Below, in pieces: positions 26,899-36,917 of a DNA stretch of 64,000 nucleotides (position 1 is its first letter; every line of letters starts with the position of its first letter). Source of the DNA: Oscillospiraceae bacterium (GTDB lineage: Bacteria > Bacillota > Clostridia > Oscillospirales > CAG-272). The stretch lies in NCBI GenBank assembly GCA_015064185.1, contig SVSS01000002.1:1-64000 (forward strand). The letters run 5' to 3'. The notes under the pieces were generated by a model. The model had not been told where the DNA came from, made no database searches, and was given only the letters and a program-made list of their open reading frames with translations. The position numbers and the translations under genes were made by a program.

Positions 26899-27357
26899 AT
26901 GAAACGCAAAAAAATTGTCTGTTTATTGCTTGTAGGTGTGCTGGTGTTGGGGCTTGTGGGCACTTTTATGTGGCGCAGGTTGTGTCCCTTAGCTTATGCC
27001 GATCTTGAGGGCTGTCGGGTCGGTGTCTATGACAGGGAGGGCAGAGAGATCATTACCTATCTTAGCGATGAAAACAGAGATGAACTTTTGCTCATGCTCG
27101 ATTTGGCAGAGCTTGATACCTTTGGTACGGCAAGATATCCATTTGTTTCGGGGGCACAGCTCATCACACGGTACCGTGTTGAGCTTGCCAATAACAAAAC
27201 AATTGACATCGGGTTTTCGGGCGACTATCTTATCATAAACGGTCTTGGATACGAAGGAAAGGGTTATCTGATCGAATCCATGCATCGTTTTTGGGAGCAA
27301 GCATATAAGGAATATTATTTTGCCGATGCAGTGGTAGGTAACATTTGCGACGGCTAA
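26899..27357 (+). CDS. Membrane-anchored protein of unknown function
   Basis: 152 aa, N-terminal TM; RBS aaaggaggtgctgtt. Confidence 0.55.
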   Translation: MKRKKIVCLLLVGVLVLGLVGTFMWRRLCPLAYADLEGCRVGVYDREGREIITYLSDENRDELLLMLDLAELDTFGTARYPFVSGAQLITRYRVELANNKTIDIGFSGDYLIINGLGYEGKGYLIESMHRFWEQAYKEYYFADAVVGNICDG

Positions 27358-27364
27358 AGGCTAA

Positions 27365-27395
27365 CAAAGGGACAGATTTTTGATCTGTCCCTTTG
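27365..27395 (+). terminator. Terminator
   Basis: caaagggacagattttt gatctgtccctttg hairpin. Confidence 0.7.
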
Positions 27396-27579
27396 TGGTT
27401 ATGATCTGTTTTTACAAACTCTGCTCAAAAAAACAGTATAGCCCGACATCAAGATTGTAAAAAATACAAAAATTGATAAAAATCAAGAAATCCTCTTGAA
27501 AAATAAGGATTCATGTAGTATAATAATAAAAATAAAATACTGCAAACACAGTGTAAGTAACATAAAGGAGAATAAAGCC

Positions 27580-29082
27580 ATGGCATTCTTTTATGAAGAA
27601 CCTTCCCATACCTTTAACGAATATCTGCTTGTACCCGGGTACTCGTCTGCGGAATGTATCCCCGCTAACGTTTCTTTAAAAACGCCGCTTGTTCGTTATA
27701 AAGCTGGTGAGGAGCCGGCAATCTCCATGAATATTCCGCTTGTTTCTGCAATTATGCAGTCTGTTTCGGGTGATCGCCTTGCTGTTGCACTCGCACAGGA
27801 GGGTGGCGTATCCTTTATTTACGGCTCTCAGTCGATCGAGGATGAGGCAGCCATGGTTGCTAAGGTAAAGGGCTTTAAGGCGGGATTTGTGCGCAGCGAT
27901 TCTAACCTGCGCCCCGATCAAACACTTGCCGATGTTTTGGCACTGAAAGAGGAAAACGGTCACTCTACCGTAGCCATCACCGCAGACGGCACCCCCAACG
28001 GCAAGCTGCTTGGCATTGTTACGGGCAGAGATTACCGTGTGAGCCGCATGGACCCGGAAGAAAAGATCTCCACCTTCATGACGCCTCTTGAAAAGCTGAT
28101 CACCGCTCCCGAGGGCACCACGCTTAAGGAAGCAAACGATATTATTTGGGATAACAAGCTCAATTCCTTGCCCATCGTATCTAAGGAAGGCAATCTGTGC
28201 TATTTCGTATTCCGCAAGGATTATGATCAGCACAAGAAAAACCCCATGGAGCTGCTTGATAGCCAAAAGCGCTATATCGTTGGTGCAGGCATCAATACGC
28301 GCGACTATGCTGAGCGTGTACCCGCACTGGTTGAGGCAGGCGTTGACGTAGTATGTATCGACTCCTCGGAGGGGTATTCCGAGTGGCAGAAGCGCACCAT
28401 TGAGTGGGTTCGCGAGAAGTACGGCGACAGCGTAAAGATCGGTGCCGGAAATGTAGTAGACGGTGAGGGCTTCCGCTTCCTTGCCGATTGCGGTGCAGAC
28501 TTTATCAAGGTTGGCATCGGCGGCGGTTCTATTTGCATCACGCGTGAAACCAAGGGCATTGGCCGCGGTCAGGCAACGGCTCTGATTGATGTGTGCCGCG
28601 CCCGTGATGAATATTTCAAGGAAACAGGCATTTATGTTCCTGTTTGCTCTGACGGCGGTATCGTACATGACCATCACATGACCTTGGCACTTGCTATGGG
28701 CGCTGATTTCATTATGCTCGGTCGTTACTTTGCACGCTTTGATGAGAGCCCCACGGCAAAGGTAAATGTTAACGGAACTCTGATGAAGGAGTATTGGGGT
28801 GAGGGCAGCAACCGCGCGCGCAATTGGCAGCGTTATGACCTTGGCGGAAACAAAAAGCTTTCCTTTGAGGAGGGTGTTGACTCTTACGTACCCTATGCAG
28901 GCAAGCTTTCGGATAACGTGGGCGTAAGCCTTGCTAAGGTGCGCTCCACCATGTGCAACTGCGGCGCGCTTTCTATTCCCGAGCTGCAGCAAAAGGCTAA
29001 GCTTACCTTGGTATCTGCTGTTAGTATCGTAGAGGGTGGCGCACACGATGTACTGCTGAAGTCCACCAACAAGCAGGTTTAA
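27580..29082 (+). CDS. guaB: IMP dehydrogenase
   Basis: Start [21 protein letters not shown] after aaaggag; CBS-domain region, [55 protein letters not shown]. Confidence 0.92.
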   Translation: MAFFYEEPSHTFNEYLLVPGYSSAECIPANVSLKTPLVRYKAGEEPAISMNIPLVSAIMQSVSGDRLAVALAQEGGVSFIYGSQSIEDEAAMVAKVKGFKAGFVRSDSNLRPDQTLADVLALKEENGHSTVAITADGTPNGKLLGIVTGRDYRVSRMDPEEKISTFMTPLEKLITAPEGTTLKEANDIIWDNKLNSLPIVSKEGNLCYFVFRKDYDQHKKNPMELLDSQKRYIVGAGINTRDYAERVPALVEAGVDVVCIDSSEGYSEWQKRTIEWVREKYGDSVKIGAGNVVDGEGFRFLADCGADFIKVGIGGGSICITRETKGIGRGQATALIDVCRARDEYFKETGIYVPVCSDGGIVHDHHMTLALAMGADFIMLGRYFARFDESPTAKVNVNGTLMKEYWGEGSNRARNWQRYDLGGNKKLSFEEGVDSYVPYAGKLSDNVGVSLAKVRSTMCNCGALSIPELQQKAKLTLVSAVSIVEGGAHDVLLKSTNKQV

Positions 29083-29109
29083 TACTGTTTTGACAGAACA
29101 AACATAATC

Positions 29110-29151
29110 AACAACCGCCCCCTGTTGCATTGCAGCAGGGGGCGGTTGTTT
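29110..29151. terminator. Terminator
   Basis: aacaaccgccccctgttgcattgcagcagggggcggttgttt hairpin between convergent genes. Confidence 0.75.
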
Positions 29152-29175
29152 GTAATTTAAAAAGTCTGCCAAGGC

Positions 29176-30369
29176 TTATTTTAATCTGTAGATGTCTTTT
29201 TCTGCAATCAGAACGGTGGGCTTAACGGTAATACCGCTAAGCTTTTGATCTACCTTGGCTTGGCTTATCACGTCGCAGTTTTGGGAAAGGGAAGGCGGTT
29301 CTACACCAAACAGGCTTTTGTAGATCATTTTAGCCCCCACGTAGCCCGCCAGTGCGGTGCTGTGGTCATATGCGTCATTTTTACATAGATCGCTTTTTTT
29401 AACGCCGGCTTCGATCAGTGCTTCAAGCTCACCTCGCCAATTCAATATTACAATGTCGGGATACTGCTCACGAGCCTGATTGATTTGCGCCGCGCGCTCG
29501 TTGTGGGCGGGGAAAAGTACCAGTCTTGTGCCTGACCTTTGACAGATATCATATATAGTCTGCAAGGCTTCTACGTCGCTATTATTGTAAAGCCCGCACA
29601 TGAAGACCATGTCGTAGGCACCGTTTTTAATTTCGTTGACGGCTTCTATATGGCTGTCGCTTTCACCCGAAGCATATTTTGATATGGTGGCGTAGCCGAT
29701 GCTTGTAACCGTTATGTCATAGTTGCGATTTCCTTCGGACATCATATCCTCTAAAATAATACCGATACCCGAATATCTATTATAAACAAAGCTGTTGCCA
29801 AGAATAGCAATGGATTTTGCTTCATTTCCTCCGCCAAGCGAAAGGGAGGGAGGCTTGCGGTAGTCTTTGACAGGCACAGGCGTTGGCTCGGAAAACCATT
29901 CAAAGGCATTTTTGTCCATGGTGCTTTCAGCAATTTCTAAGGTGATGGCGCAGTCGTTACCCGCATCATCCTTGTAGGAGTAGCAAATGCGATACCAAGC
30001 GGCCTTTTCTTTGTTTTTTTTCACAACCCCGATATAGGTTTTAATGAGTACGTCATTGTAGGTTTCGCTTTTGGCTTCTGACATGCTTTCGGCATCTTGG
30101 GTTGCTTCGCTAAGCATGAGTGTGCCAACGGTGGCATCGCCTTCTTTGATGGTATAATGACCGTCCTCTTTGTCAAAGCTCCATTCCAGCGGTACACGCA
30201 CACGCAGTGCTGTGTTGCTGTCGTCAGCAGTAAAGTAAGCATACGTGGCGCCCGTGCTCTTTCTTGTGTTTGGCAGGTCATCAGGGGCGGTAGGTATAAT
30301 TTTTTTGCAGGATACGAGCGGGAAAAGCAGAAGAATAGACAATAATAAAGAGAGAATGCGTTTTGTCAT
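29176..30369 (-). CDS. Lipoprotein with SGNH/GDSL-hydrolase-like domain
   Basis: 397 aa; lipobox LFPLVSCKK; AIAILGNSFVYNRYSGIGIILEDMM...YDMVFMCGLYNN...CKNDAYDHSTALAGYVGAKMIY. Confidence 0.6.
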   Translation of the reverse strand: MTKRILSLLLSILLLFPLVSCKKIIPTAPDDLPNTRKSTGATYAYFTADDSNTALRVRVPLEWSFDKEDGHYTIKEGDATVGTLMLSEATQDAESMSEAKSETYNDVLIKTYIGVVKKNKEKAAWYRICYSYKDDAGNDCAITLEIAESTMDKNAFEWFSEPTPVPVKDYRKPPSLSLGGGNEAKSIAILGNSFVYNRYSGIGIILEDMMSEGNRNYDITVTSIGYATISKYASGESDSHIEAVNEIKNGAYDMVFMCGLYNNSDVEALQTIYDICQRSGTRLVLFPAHNERAAQINQAREQYPDIVILNWRGELEALIEAGVKKSDLCKNDAYDHSTALAGYVGAKMIYKSLFGVEPPSLSQNCDVISQAKVDQKLSGITVKPTVLIAEKDIYRLK

Positions 30370-30541
30370 GATAAACTCCGTTCTGTGTGTGGGAGATTTT
30401 AATAGAATTGTTCAAAATGAAATGAAAAGCACACTATGTTCAATGTGATGTTATTTTAACATATTTTTCGTAGAATAACAAGAGGGAAGGCTGCTTTTTT
30501 CAGACCTCGGTGAAAAATTGCAAAAATCGCGGAAGGGGGTA

Positions 30542-30570
30542 TTGACAAGAATTATTTCTTTTGTTATAAT
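30542..30570 (+). promoter_or_regulatory. Sigma-A type promoter for tRNA-Ala
   Basis: TTGACA -17 nt- TATAAT immediately upstream of tRNA. Confidence 0.8.
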
Positions 30571-30584
30571 AACAACGTTAATAA

Positions 30585-30660
30585 GGGGCATTAGCGCAGT
30601 TGGGAGCGCACAACACTGGCAGTGTTGGGGTCAGGGGTTCGAATCCCCTATGCTCCACCA
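30585..30660 (+). tRNA. tRNA-Ala (anticodon GGC), CCA encoded
   Basis: ggggcat-ta-gcgc agttggga gcgc-a-caaca ctGGCag tgttg-gggtc-aggggttcgaatcccct-atgctcc-acca cloverleaf. Confidence 0.95.
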
Positions 30661-30716
30661 ATAGACAAAAAACCGCCTGAAAGGGCGGTTTTTTGTCTAT
30701 TGGTGGAGCATAGGGG
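30645..30716. repeat. 33-bp perfect palindrome spanning tRNA-Ala 3' end and terminator
   Basis: cccctatgctccaccaatagacaaaaaaccgcc (30645-30677) and its exact reverse complement 30684-30716. Confidence 0.95.
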
Positions 30717-30839
30717 TCACTCGACCCCTGTGGAAGATTCCGTTTGAAGCGGAAAGCTTGGCAGTTCTATGGCGAATCTTCAAGCAGCCGCGCAAAGCGC
30801 GCCTGCGGGGTTCGAATCCCCGAGATAGAACGAGCCACC
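30702..30839. repeat. Multi-hairpin intergenic element B with tRNA-like T-arm
   Basis: ggtgg...ccacc ends; gaagattc...gaatcttc, cgcgc-aaa-gcgcg, cggggttcgaatccccg (T-arm sequence), gttctat...atagaac. Confidence 0.65.
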
Positions 30840-30858
30840 CATAAGGGCGGCTTTTTTA

Positions 30859-31503
30859 TTATTTTTCTTCATACCAGCCCTTGGCGCGATTAAGGGCTCT
30901 GTGCCACCCACAAAGCAGCTCTTGGCGCTTAGCGGCGCTCATTTCGGGTGTGTAGCGCGTTTTGGGTGAGAAGAGATGCTTCACATCCTCTAATTTTGCA
31001 TAGCCTACACCTATCGCCGCGGCAAAAGCGGTGCCAAGTGCGGTCGCCTCGGTACAGGAGGGAAGCTCAAGCGGTAAATTTAGGATGTCGGCTTGAAATT
31101 GCATAATAGCTATCGGGGTAAGAGCTGTTCTTGCGCGAAACTGATCGCCATACTGCGCATTAAGCTCCTCAGCGCGCGCGGCAGTGCGCCTATCCTGCCA
31201 AACAATGGCGGGATAGACAGGCTTTCCCGTTTCGGCATCCCATAGGGCAACGCTTTCACCCTCGTGATCGATACCAATGGCAAGGATATCTGCAGGCGAG
31301 GCATTGGCTATCGCCATTGCCTCGGTCACTGCGGCACAGACGGCGTTATAAATATCCGTTGGATCATGCTCGACCCAGCCTGCTTTTGGGTAGGATTGCT
31401 TTATTTCGCAATAACCGCGCGCAACGGGCGCAAAGCTGCGGTCAAACAGAATGGCGGTTGCACCCGTTGTGCCTTGATCGATCCCTAAAAAATATTTGCT
31501 AAT
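30859..31503 (-). pseudogene. glpK: Glycerol-kinase-like (FGGY) gene with large internal in-frame deletion
   Basis: N-terminal YFLGIDQGTTGATAILFDRSF...AGWVEHDPTDIYNAV...AIGIDHEGESVALWDAETGKPVYPAIVWQDRRTA joined directly to C-terminal MQFQADILNLPLELPSCTEATALGTAFAAAIGVGY; no ATG at the N-terminus. Confidence 0.8.
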
Positions 31504-31506
31504 GCC

Positions 31507-32199
31507 TTAAGCCTTGCCGTTTAAGCGCGCAAGGAGCGCAGGCAATTCGCCAAGCGCCTCGATCGTGTGATCGGGCTGCGTGCGATCAGAGGGGAAGGGC
31601 TTTACGTAAGGGATCCACACAGCAGTAAGCCCCGCCAGCTTGGAGCCTTCTACGTCGTTTATGGGATGGTCGCCCACGTACATTGCCTCAGCGGGTGTGA
31701 TGCCCATTTCGCGGCAGATCGTATGATATGCCGAGGCATGCGGCTTGCCCTTGGGCAGCGTGCCGCAAATGATAATTTTATCAAAATAGGGTGCAAGGGG
31801 CGTGTTGTTCAGCTTGTCGTTTTGGCTTTTTTCGCCGCCGTTTGTCAGCATGCCAATCAGATACCCTTGCTCACGCAGCGTTTTGAGCGTTTGGAGCGTG
31901 TCCTTCCAGAGCGTAATGGTGCGTGGCTGGTGGGTTCTGATCACCTTCATGTATTCCTCGTATGTAGGTATCTTCTTAAATACGCCCTTTGCTACCTTTT
32001 CCTTATATACATCGGGCCAGCCAAGGGGATACGCGCCGTCCTTGTCGGCTTGCTTCATGCGTGCAAGCAGCTCCTCATCAGACAGTTCATCATTGATAAA
32101 TTCAGCCATGTCCGCTTTAAAGGGAGCAAACATTTTGGCGTAGCTTGCATCTCTGTCGTATAGGGTATGGTCAAAATCAAAAATTACGGCTTTAATCAT
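31507..32199 (-). CDS. HAD-family hydrolase
   Basis: 230 aa from MIKAVIFDFDHTLYDRDASY; IGMLTNGG, GKPHASAYHTICREMGITPAEAMYVGDHPINDVEGS. Confidence 0.88.
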   Translation of the reverse strand: MIKAVIFDFDHTLYDRDASYAKMFAPFKADMAEFINDELSDEELLARMKQADKDGAYPLGWPDVYKEKVAKGVFKKIPTYEEYMKVIRTHQPRTITLWKDTLQTLKTLREQGYLIGMLTNGGEKSQNDKLNNTPLAPYFDKIIICGTLPKGKPHASAYHTICREMGITPAEAMYVGDHPINDVEGSKLAGLTAVWIPYVKPFPSDRTQPDHTIEALGELPALLARLNGKA

Positions 32200-33235
32200 T
32201 TTCTTGGTTCTCCTTGGTATTTTTGCTTTTTCGCTTGACCCCTGATAGGGGATTGTGTGACATTGCTTCCTGCATGCTGGCGCTGCTGACATGCGTGTAG
32301 ATCTGTGTGGTGTTGAGCTGCTCGTGCCCGAGGATATCCTTTAGCACACGTACATCCACAGCACCTGTTTGGTACATCAGCGTGGCGGCGGTGTGGCGCA
32401 GCTTGTGCACTGATAGGCGGCGCTCTCCAAGCCCTGCCATATCAAGGTATTTGTATACCATCCACTGCACGGTCTTAACGCTGATGCGGTTGTTTTGCCC
32501 GCTTAAAAACAACGCCTTTTCTTTGTCCGATCTGCCGTTTTTCTCGGCAAGTCGGATGGGCAGATATTCGGCAAGCGCCGTTTTGCAGGCTTCGTTTAAA
32601 TAAATGATGCGTTCCTTCGCGCCCTTGCCTGTTACGCGCAGAGACTCTATTTCGCGGTTGATGTCATTCAAATCGATGCCGCATAATTCGGACACACGCA
32701 TGCCGCAGTTGAGAAAGAGCGTGATAATGGTATAATCACGCACCACATTACGGGAATTTTTATCGTTTTTTACGGTGTCAAGCAGTAAAAGTGATTCCTC
32801 AAGAGAGAGAAACTTGGGGAGTGTTTGCTTACGCTTGGGCGATTCGATATCGGCGGCGGGATTGGTATCAAGCTGCTTGGTTTTTGTGACAAGATAGCGG
32901 TAAAACATGCGTATGGAAACCAGCTTTCTTGCCTTGGCCGCCCATAGGTTTTTGCGAACTGACCCTGTGTACTGTAAAAATGAATAGATCTCGGTGGTGC
33001 GGATCGAGCCGATAAATTTGAGGTCAAGGTCGCTGATATCGATTGCCAAAAAATCCTCGCCGTCAAGATCAATGCCATCACGGCTTGCCACCACATAGCG
33101 TAAAAAGGTGCGCAGGTCAAGCAGGTATTCTGAAACGGTTTTTTGCGAGCAGTTTTGTATGCCCGATTTGTATGCTGCAAATTCCTGTACCAAAGGCGGC
33201 AGCTCGCGCATGGGTACTGCATATTGATTTTTCAT
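32192..33235 (-). CDS. Tyrosine recombinase, XerC/XerD-like
   Basis: 347 aa; NCGMRVSELCGIDL, LSVHKLRHTAATLMYQTG, LGHEQLNTTQIYTHV. Confidence 0.92.
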   Translation of the reverse strand: MKNQYAVPMRELPPLVQEFAAYKSGIQNCSQKTVSEYLLDLRTFLRYVVASRDGIDLDGEDFLAIDISDLDLKFIGSIRTTEIYSFLQYTGSVRKNLWAAKARKLVSIRMFYRYLVTKTKQLDTNPAADIESPKRKQTLPKFLSLEESLLLLDTVKNDKNSRNVVRDYTIITLFLNCGMRVSELCGIDLNDINREIESLRVTGKGAKERIIYLNEACKTALAEYLPIRLAEKNGRSDKEKALFLSGQNNRISVKTVQWMVYKYLDMAGLGERRLSVHKLRHTAATLMYQTGAVDVRVLKDILGHEQLNTTQIYTHVSSASMQEAMSHNPLSGVKRKSKNTKENQEND

Positions 33236-33366
33236 GGCTGCTCCTTTCCTTTGTGACGCTGCGGTGTCGGTTGAGAAAAAATTACAAAATATTTTGCTTT
33301 TGTCTTGAAAAGTCCCGTATATTTCGGTATAATAAGGTATATTGTTACAAAAAGGGGAACTACATA

Positions 33367-33942
33367 GTGAAAGAATTTTTTAAGAAATATTCCTATACCA
33401 TGATAAAACTCTTTGTCAATCAATTTGCCATTGCGTTCTTTGGTATTGGCATGGCATTTGTCAGTGCTTATGCGGGCAACCTTAAGTTGCGCGTTGCCAC
33501 GAGCATTGGCGCAATTATCTTTTATCTCTTTTTGCTGTACGCCCATATGTGGGAGCTTGGCGCAAAGGACGGAATTTCAGCCCAGGCGCGTGATACCTCG
33601 CGTGGGCTGTGGCGCGGATTTGCAATCGGCGCCTGCGCCAATGTGCTGAACATTTTGTTGGCGATTACTATTACGGTAACAAGCCTTGCTAAGGTGGCGG
33701 GGGGACTCGGTCAAGCGGCAACCTCGGCTGCGCTGATGCTTGAGGGTATGTATTTTGGTATTTTGTCAGTCCCTGTGGGTGGAGTCGTTCTGTCGGAGCA
33801 CGCATGGTCTTATTTCCTTATCACCCTGCCTGCAATCCTTGTCAGCGGTCTTGCCTATATCATTGGCAGCTACAATTTGCACGCTACCAATATTTTAATA
33901 CCAAAAAACAAAGATGTCAAGAATAATGGACGTCCCCAATAA
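33367..33942 (+). CDS. Membrane protein of unknown function
   Basis: 191 aa from GTG 33367 (VKEFFKKYSYTMIKLFVNQFAIAFFG) with aaaagggg RBS; multiple hydrophobic segments. Confidence 0.6.
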   Translation: MKEFFKKYSYTMIKLFVNQFAIAFFGIGMAFVSAYAGNLKLRVATSIGAIIFYLFLLYAHMWELGAKDGISAQARDTSRGLWRGFAIGACANVLNILLAITITVTSLAKVAGGLGQAATSAALMLEGMYFGILSVPVGGVVLSEHAWSYFLITLPAILVSGLAYIIGSYNLHATNILIPKNKDVKNNGRPQ

Positions 33943-33974
33943 GAAATATTTTAAAATATAATGCTAAATTATAT

Positions 33975-34022
33975 AAAAACCTCTTTTCCAACTGCTTTTG
34001 GCAGGTGGAAAAGAGGTTTTTT
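33975..34022 (+). terminator. Terminator
   Basis: aaaacctcttttccaactgcttttggcaggtggaaaagaggtttttt hairpin. Confidence 0.8.
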
Positions 34023-34202
34023 GTATAATACTTTGTCTTTTTGGCATATGCTTTTTTTGAACTCTCACTTGTTACAATTTATTAACTTTCTGTTCACAAA
34101 ATATACAATATCTCATGCTAAGATTTTGATTGTTACAGAAAGTAGTATTTAAAACTACATAATGAAATAAAAAGTAAATCGAAATGTGGGGAATGAAACA
34201 AA

Positions 34203-34787
34203 ATGAAAAAGCTTGCAAAAATAATTCGTGGCATAACAGTGCCACCTGCCATTGTGACCGTACTCTTTGTGCTGCTGTATTTTCTCCGTGATGATGTGAT
34301 ACCGCAGCCCCTTGATCTCGCATTTTCTTTGTTTTTCTTGGCAGTGGTACCCGTGCTTGCCTACCCGTTGCAGGCAATTGTTCCCGCCTTTCGCCCCGGT
34401 GGGCAGAAAATGAAACGAAAGCTCGCGTTTATTCTCTCCATTATGGGGTATATTGCGGCATTTACCGTAAGTCTTGTACGCGGTGCAGTACCGAATCTTG
34501 CCTATATCGATGCGGTGTATCTTTGCTCGGTTTTGGTGCTTACCGCACTCAACGTGTTCACACCCTGGCACGCAAGCGGCCATGCGTGCAGCATTGTGGG
34601 TCCTATTGCCTTGCTTGCCTGCTTTTTTGGCTGGGGGGCGATACTTGCGGGCGCTGCAGTCATTGCGCTCTCCTTTTGGTCATCCGTCTATTTAAAGCGC
34701 CATACGGTGCGTGAATATCTTCTTGGTGCAGTTTCTTCCTTGCTGTCTGCCCTCATGATGTATCCTTTATTTATGCCAACGTTTTAA
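34203..34787 (+). CDS. Multi-TM membrane protein (PAP2-superfamily-like fragment or unknown)
   Basis: 194 aa; LNVFTPWHASGHACSIVGPIALLACFFG. Confidence 0.5.
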   Translation: MKKLAKIIRGITVPPAIVTVLFVLLYFLRDDVIPQPLDLAFSLFFLAVVPVLAYPLQAIVPAFRPGGQKMKRKLAFILSIMGYIAAFTVSLVRGAVPNLAYIDAVYLCSVLVLTALNVFTPWHASGHACSIVGPIALLACFFGWGAILAGAAVIALSFWSSVYLKRHTVREYLLGAVSSLLSALMMYPLFMPTF

Positions 34788-34791
34788 TAGA

Positions 34792-34833
34792 GTGCCTGAA
34801 ATGTCGGAAATGCATTTCAGGCGCTTTTTCTTT
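34792..34833 (+). terminator. Terminator
   Basis: gtgcctgaaatgtcggaaatgcatttcaggcgcttttt hairpin. Confidence 0.7.
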
Positions 34834-34876
34834 GGCCAAAAACCAAATATAGGCTTTAAAAAGGGCGGAATTTTGC

Positions 34877-34905
34877 TTTACTTTTAAATATAACTGTGTT
34901 ATACT
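34877..34905 (+). promoter_or_regulatory. Sigma-A type promoter for uvrB
   Basis: TTTACT -17 nt- TATACT. Confidence 0.5.
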
Positions 34906-34939
34906 AAATAATACTATCAATGCAAGGGGAGGTAATGAG

Positions 34940-36916
34940 ATGACTGACGGTAAATTTCAACTGAAAAGCAGTTTTCAACCAACAGGTGATCAGCCGCAAG
35001 CGATCAAGGCTTTGGTTGAGGGGCTGGATGCCGGCATGCGTTATCAGACCCTGCTTGGCGTTACGGGGTCGGGTAAGACCTTTACTATGGCAAACGTCAT
35101 TGCCAAGGTCAATCGCCCCACGCTGATTTTAGAGCCAAATAAAACCCTTGCGGCACAGATCTGCTCGGAAATGCGCGAGTTTTTTCCTGATGCTGCGGTT
35201 GAATTTTTTGTTTCGTATTACGATTATTATCAGCCCGAGGCATATATCCCGGGCAGAGATATGTATATCGAAAAGGATGCCTCGATCAATGATGAGATCG
35301 ATCGCCTGCGGCACAGCGCCACCTCCGCGCTCCTTGAGCGCCGTGATGTGATCATTGTGGCAAGTGTTTCCTGCATTTATTCGCTTGGTGACCCCGAGGA
35401 ATACCGCAGTCTTGTTATTTCCTTACGGCCCGGCATGGAAATGAGCCGTGACACGCTATTAAAGCGCCTTGTTTCCATACAGTACGAGCGCAGTGACCTG
35501 AATTTTCAGCGAAACAAATTCCGTGTGCGCGGGGATACCGTGGATATTTATCCTGCGGGATACGGGGAAAATGCGGTGCGCGTTGAATTTTTTGGAGATG
35601 AGATCGAGCGCTTAACGGAATTCCGTGCCGTAACGGGCGAGGTCATTCGCGACCTTAGATATTTTGGCGTATTTCCAGCTACCCACTATGCGGTTTCCGC
35701 AGATAAGCGAGAGGCGGCGCTTGCCGAGATCGGCGCTGAGATGCTTGACCGCGTTGCTTTTTTTGAGAGTGAAAACAAGCTTCTTGAGGCACAACGCATT
35801 GCCGAGCGCACCAAATATGATATCGAAATGCTGCGTGAGGTAGGCTACTGCTCGGGGGTAGAGAACTACTCTCGTGTGCTTTCGGGCAGACCTGCAGGCT
35901 CTACTCCTTATACGCTGCTTGACTATTTTCCAAAGGATTACCTGCTTATTGTTGATGAGTCGCACGTTATGCTGCCGCAGGTGCGCGGCATGAGCGGGGG
36001 CGACACGGCAAGAAAGAAAAATCTGGTGGATTTTGGATTCCGCTTGCCCTCGGCATACGATAACCGTCCCCTTTATTTTCATGAATTTGAGGATCGTGTC
36101 GGACAAGCCATTCTTGTTAGCGCGACCCCCGCTGATTATGAAAAGCAAAATTCCACCCAAGTGGTGGAGCAGATCATTCGCCCCACGGGTCTGCTTGACC
36201 CGGAAATCGACGTGCGCCCAATTGCAGGGCAGGTCGACGATCTCATGGGTGAGATCCGCATACGTGCCGCCAAGGGCGAGCGTGTACTTGTCACCACCTT
36301 AACAACGCATATGGCAGAGGATCTTACCTCGTATTTTGAGGAGAACGGCATCCGTGTGCGCTACATTCACCATAACGTAGAAACAATTGAGCGCATGGAG
36401 ATCATACGCGATCTGCGTGTGGGCAAGTTTGACGTTTTGGTGGGCATCAATCTTTTGCGTGAGGGGCTGGATCTGCCCGAGGTGTCGCTTGTGGCGATCC
36501 TTGATGCAGACAAGGAGGGCTTTTTGCGCACCGAAACCTCGCTCATTCAGACCATTGGCCGTGCCGCGCGCAACGCCGAGGGCAAGGTCATTATGTACGC
36601 TGACAGCATCACGAAGTCGATGCGCGTGGCAATCGATGAAACACGCCGTCGCCGCGCGATACAGGATGCCTATAATAAGGCAAACGGCATTACCCCCAAA
36701 ACCATTGTCAAGGGCGTGCATGATATTATCGATATTGGCAAGGCGACCGAGGATGCGGGCGGAAAGGGCAAGAAGAAGCTTACAAAGAACGAACGCGAGA
36801 AACTGATCCAAACACTTTCTGCAGAAATGAGAGATGCCGCAAAGCGTCTTGAATTTGAGCAGGCGGCGTTCCTGCGTGACAAGATCAGGGAATTGCGGGA
36901 AAGCAAGGAATTGTAA
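34940..36916 (+). CDS. uvrB: Excinuclease ABC subunit B
   Basis: 658 aa; [52 protein letters not shown] motif at C-terminus. Confidence 0.97.
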   Translation: MTDGKFQLKSSFQPTGDQPQAIKALVEGLDAGMRYQTLLGVTGSGKTFTMANVIAKVNRPTLILEPNKTLAAQICSEMREFFPDAAVEFFVSYYDYYQPEAYIPGRDMYIEKDASINDEIDRLRHSATSALLERRDVIIVASVSCIYSLGDPEEYRSLVISLRPGMEMSRDTLLKRLVSIQYERSDLNFQRNKFRVRGDTVDIYPAGYGENAVRVEFFGDEIERLTEFRAVTGEVIRDLRYFGVFPATHYAVSADKREAALAEIGAEMLDRVAFFESENKLLEAQRIAERTKYDIEMLREVGYCSGVENYSRVLSGRPAGSTPYTLLDYFPKDYLLIVDESHVMLPQVRGMSGGDTARKKNLVDFGFRLPSAYDNRPLYFHEFEDRVGQAILVSATPADYEKQNSTQVVEQIIRPTGLLDPEIDVRPIAGQVDDLMGEIRIRAAKGERVLVTTLTTHMAEDLTSYFEENGIRVRYIHHNVETIERMEIIRDLRVGKFDVLVGINLLREGLDLPEVSLVAILDADKEGFLRTETSLIQTIGRAARNAEGKVIMYADSITKSMRVAIDETRRRRAIQDAYNKANGITPKTIVKGVHDIIDIGKATEDAGGKGKKKLTKNEREKLIQTLSAEMRDAAKRLEFEQAAFLRDKIRELRESKEL

Positions 36917-36917
36917 T

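Noticed and set aside
27676-29172. 498-aa minus-strand ORF opposite guaB
   Set aside because: Antisense shadow of guaB; no recognisable motifs and no RBS support.
30764-30831. Possible second functional tRNA gene
   Set aside because: T-arm and acceptor-like pairing exist but no proper D-arm, anticodon arm or CCA end; kept only as a tRNA-like repeat element.
32192-33235. Tyrosine recombinase as integrase of a mobile element
   Set aside because: Housekeeping Xer-like size and chromosomal context (next to HAD gene, no phage genes nearby); treated as XerC/D-like.
34203-34787. Confident PAP2 phosphatase call
   Set aside because: Only a single HASGHA-like stretch resembles the family; the full set of PAP2 motifs is not evident, so left as a membrane protein.
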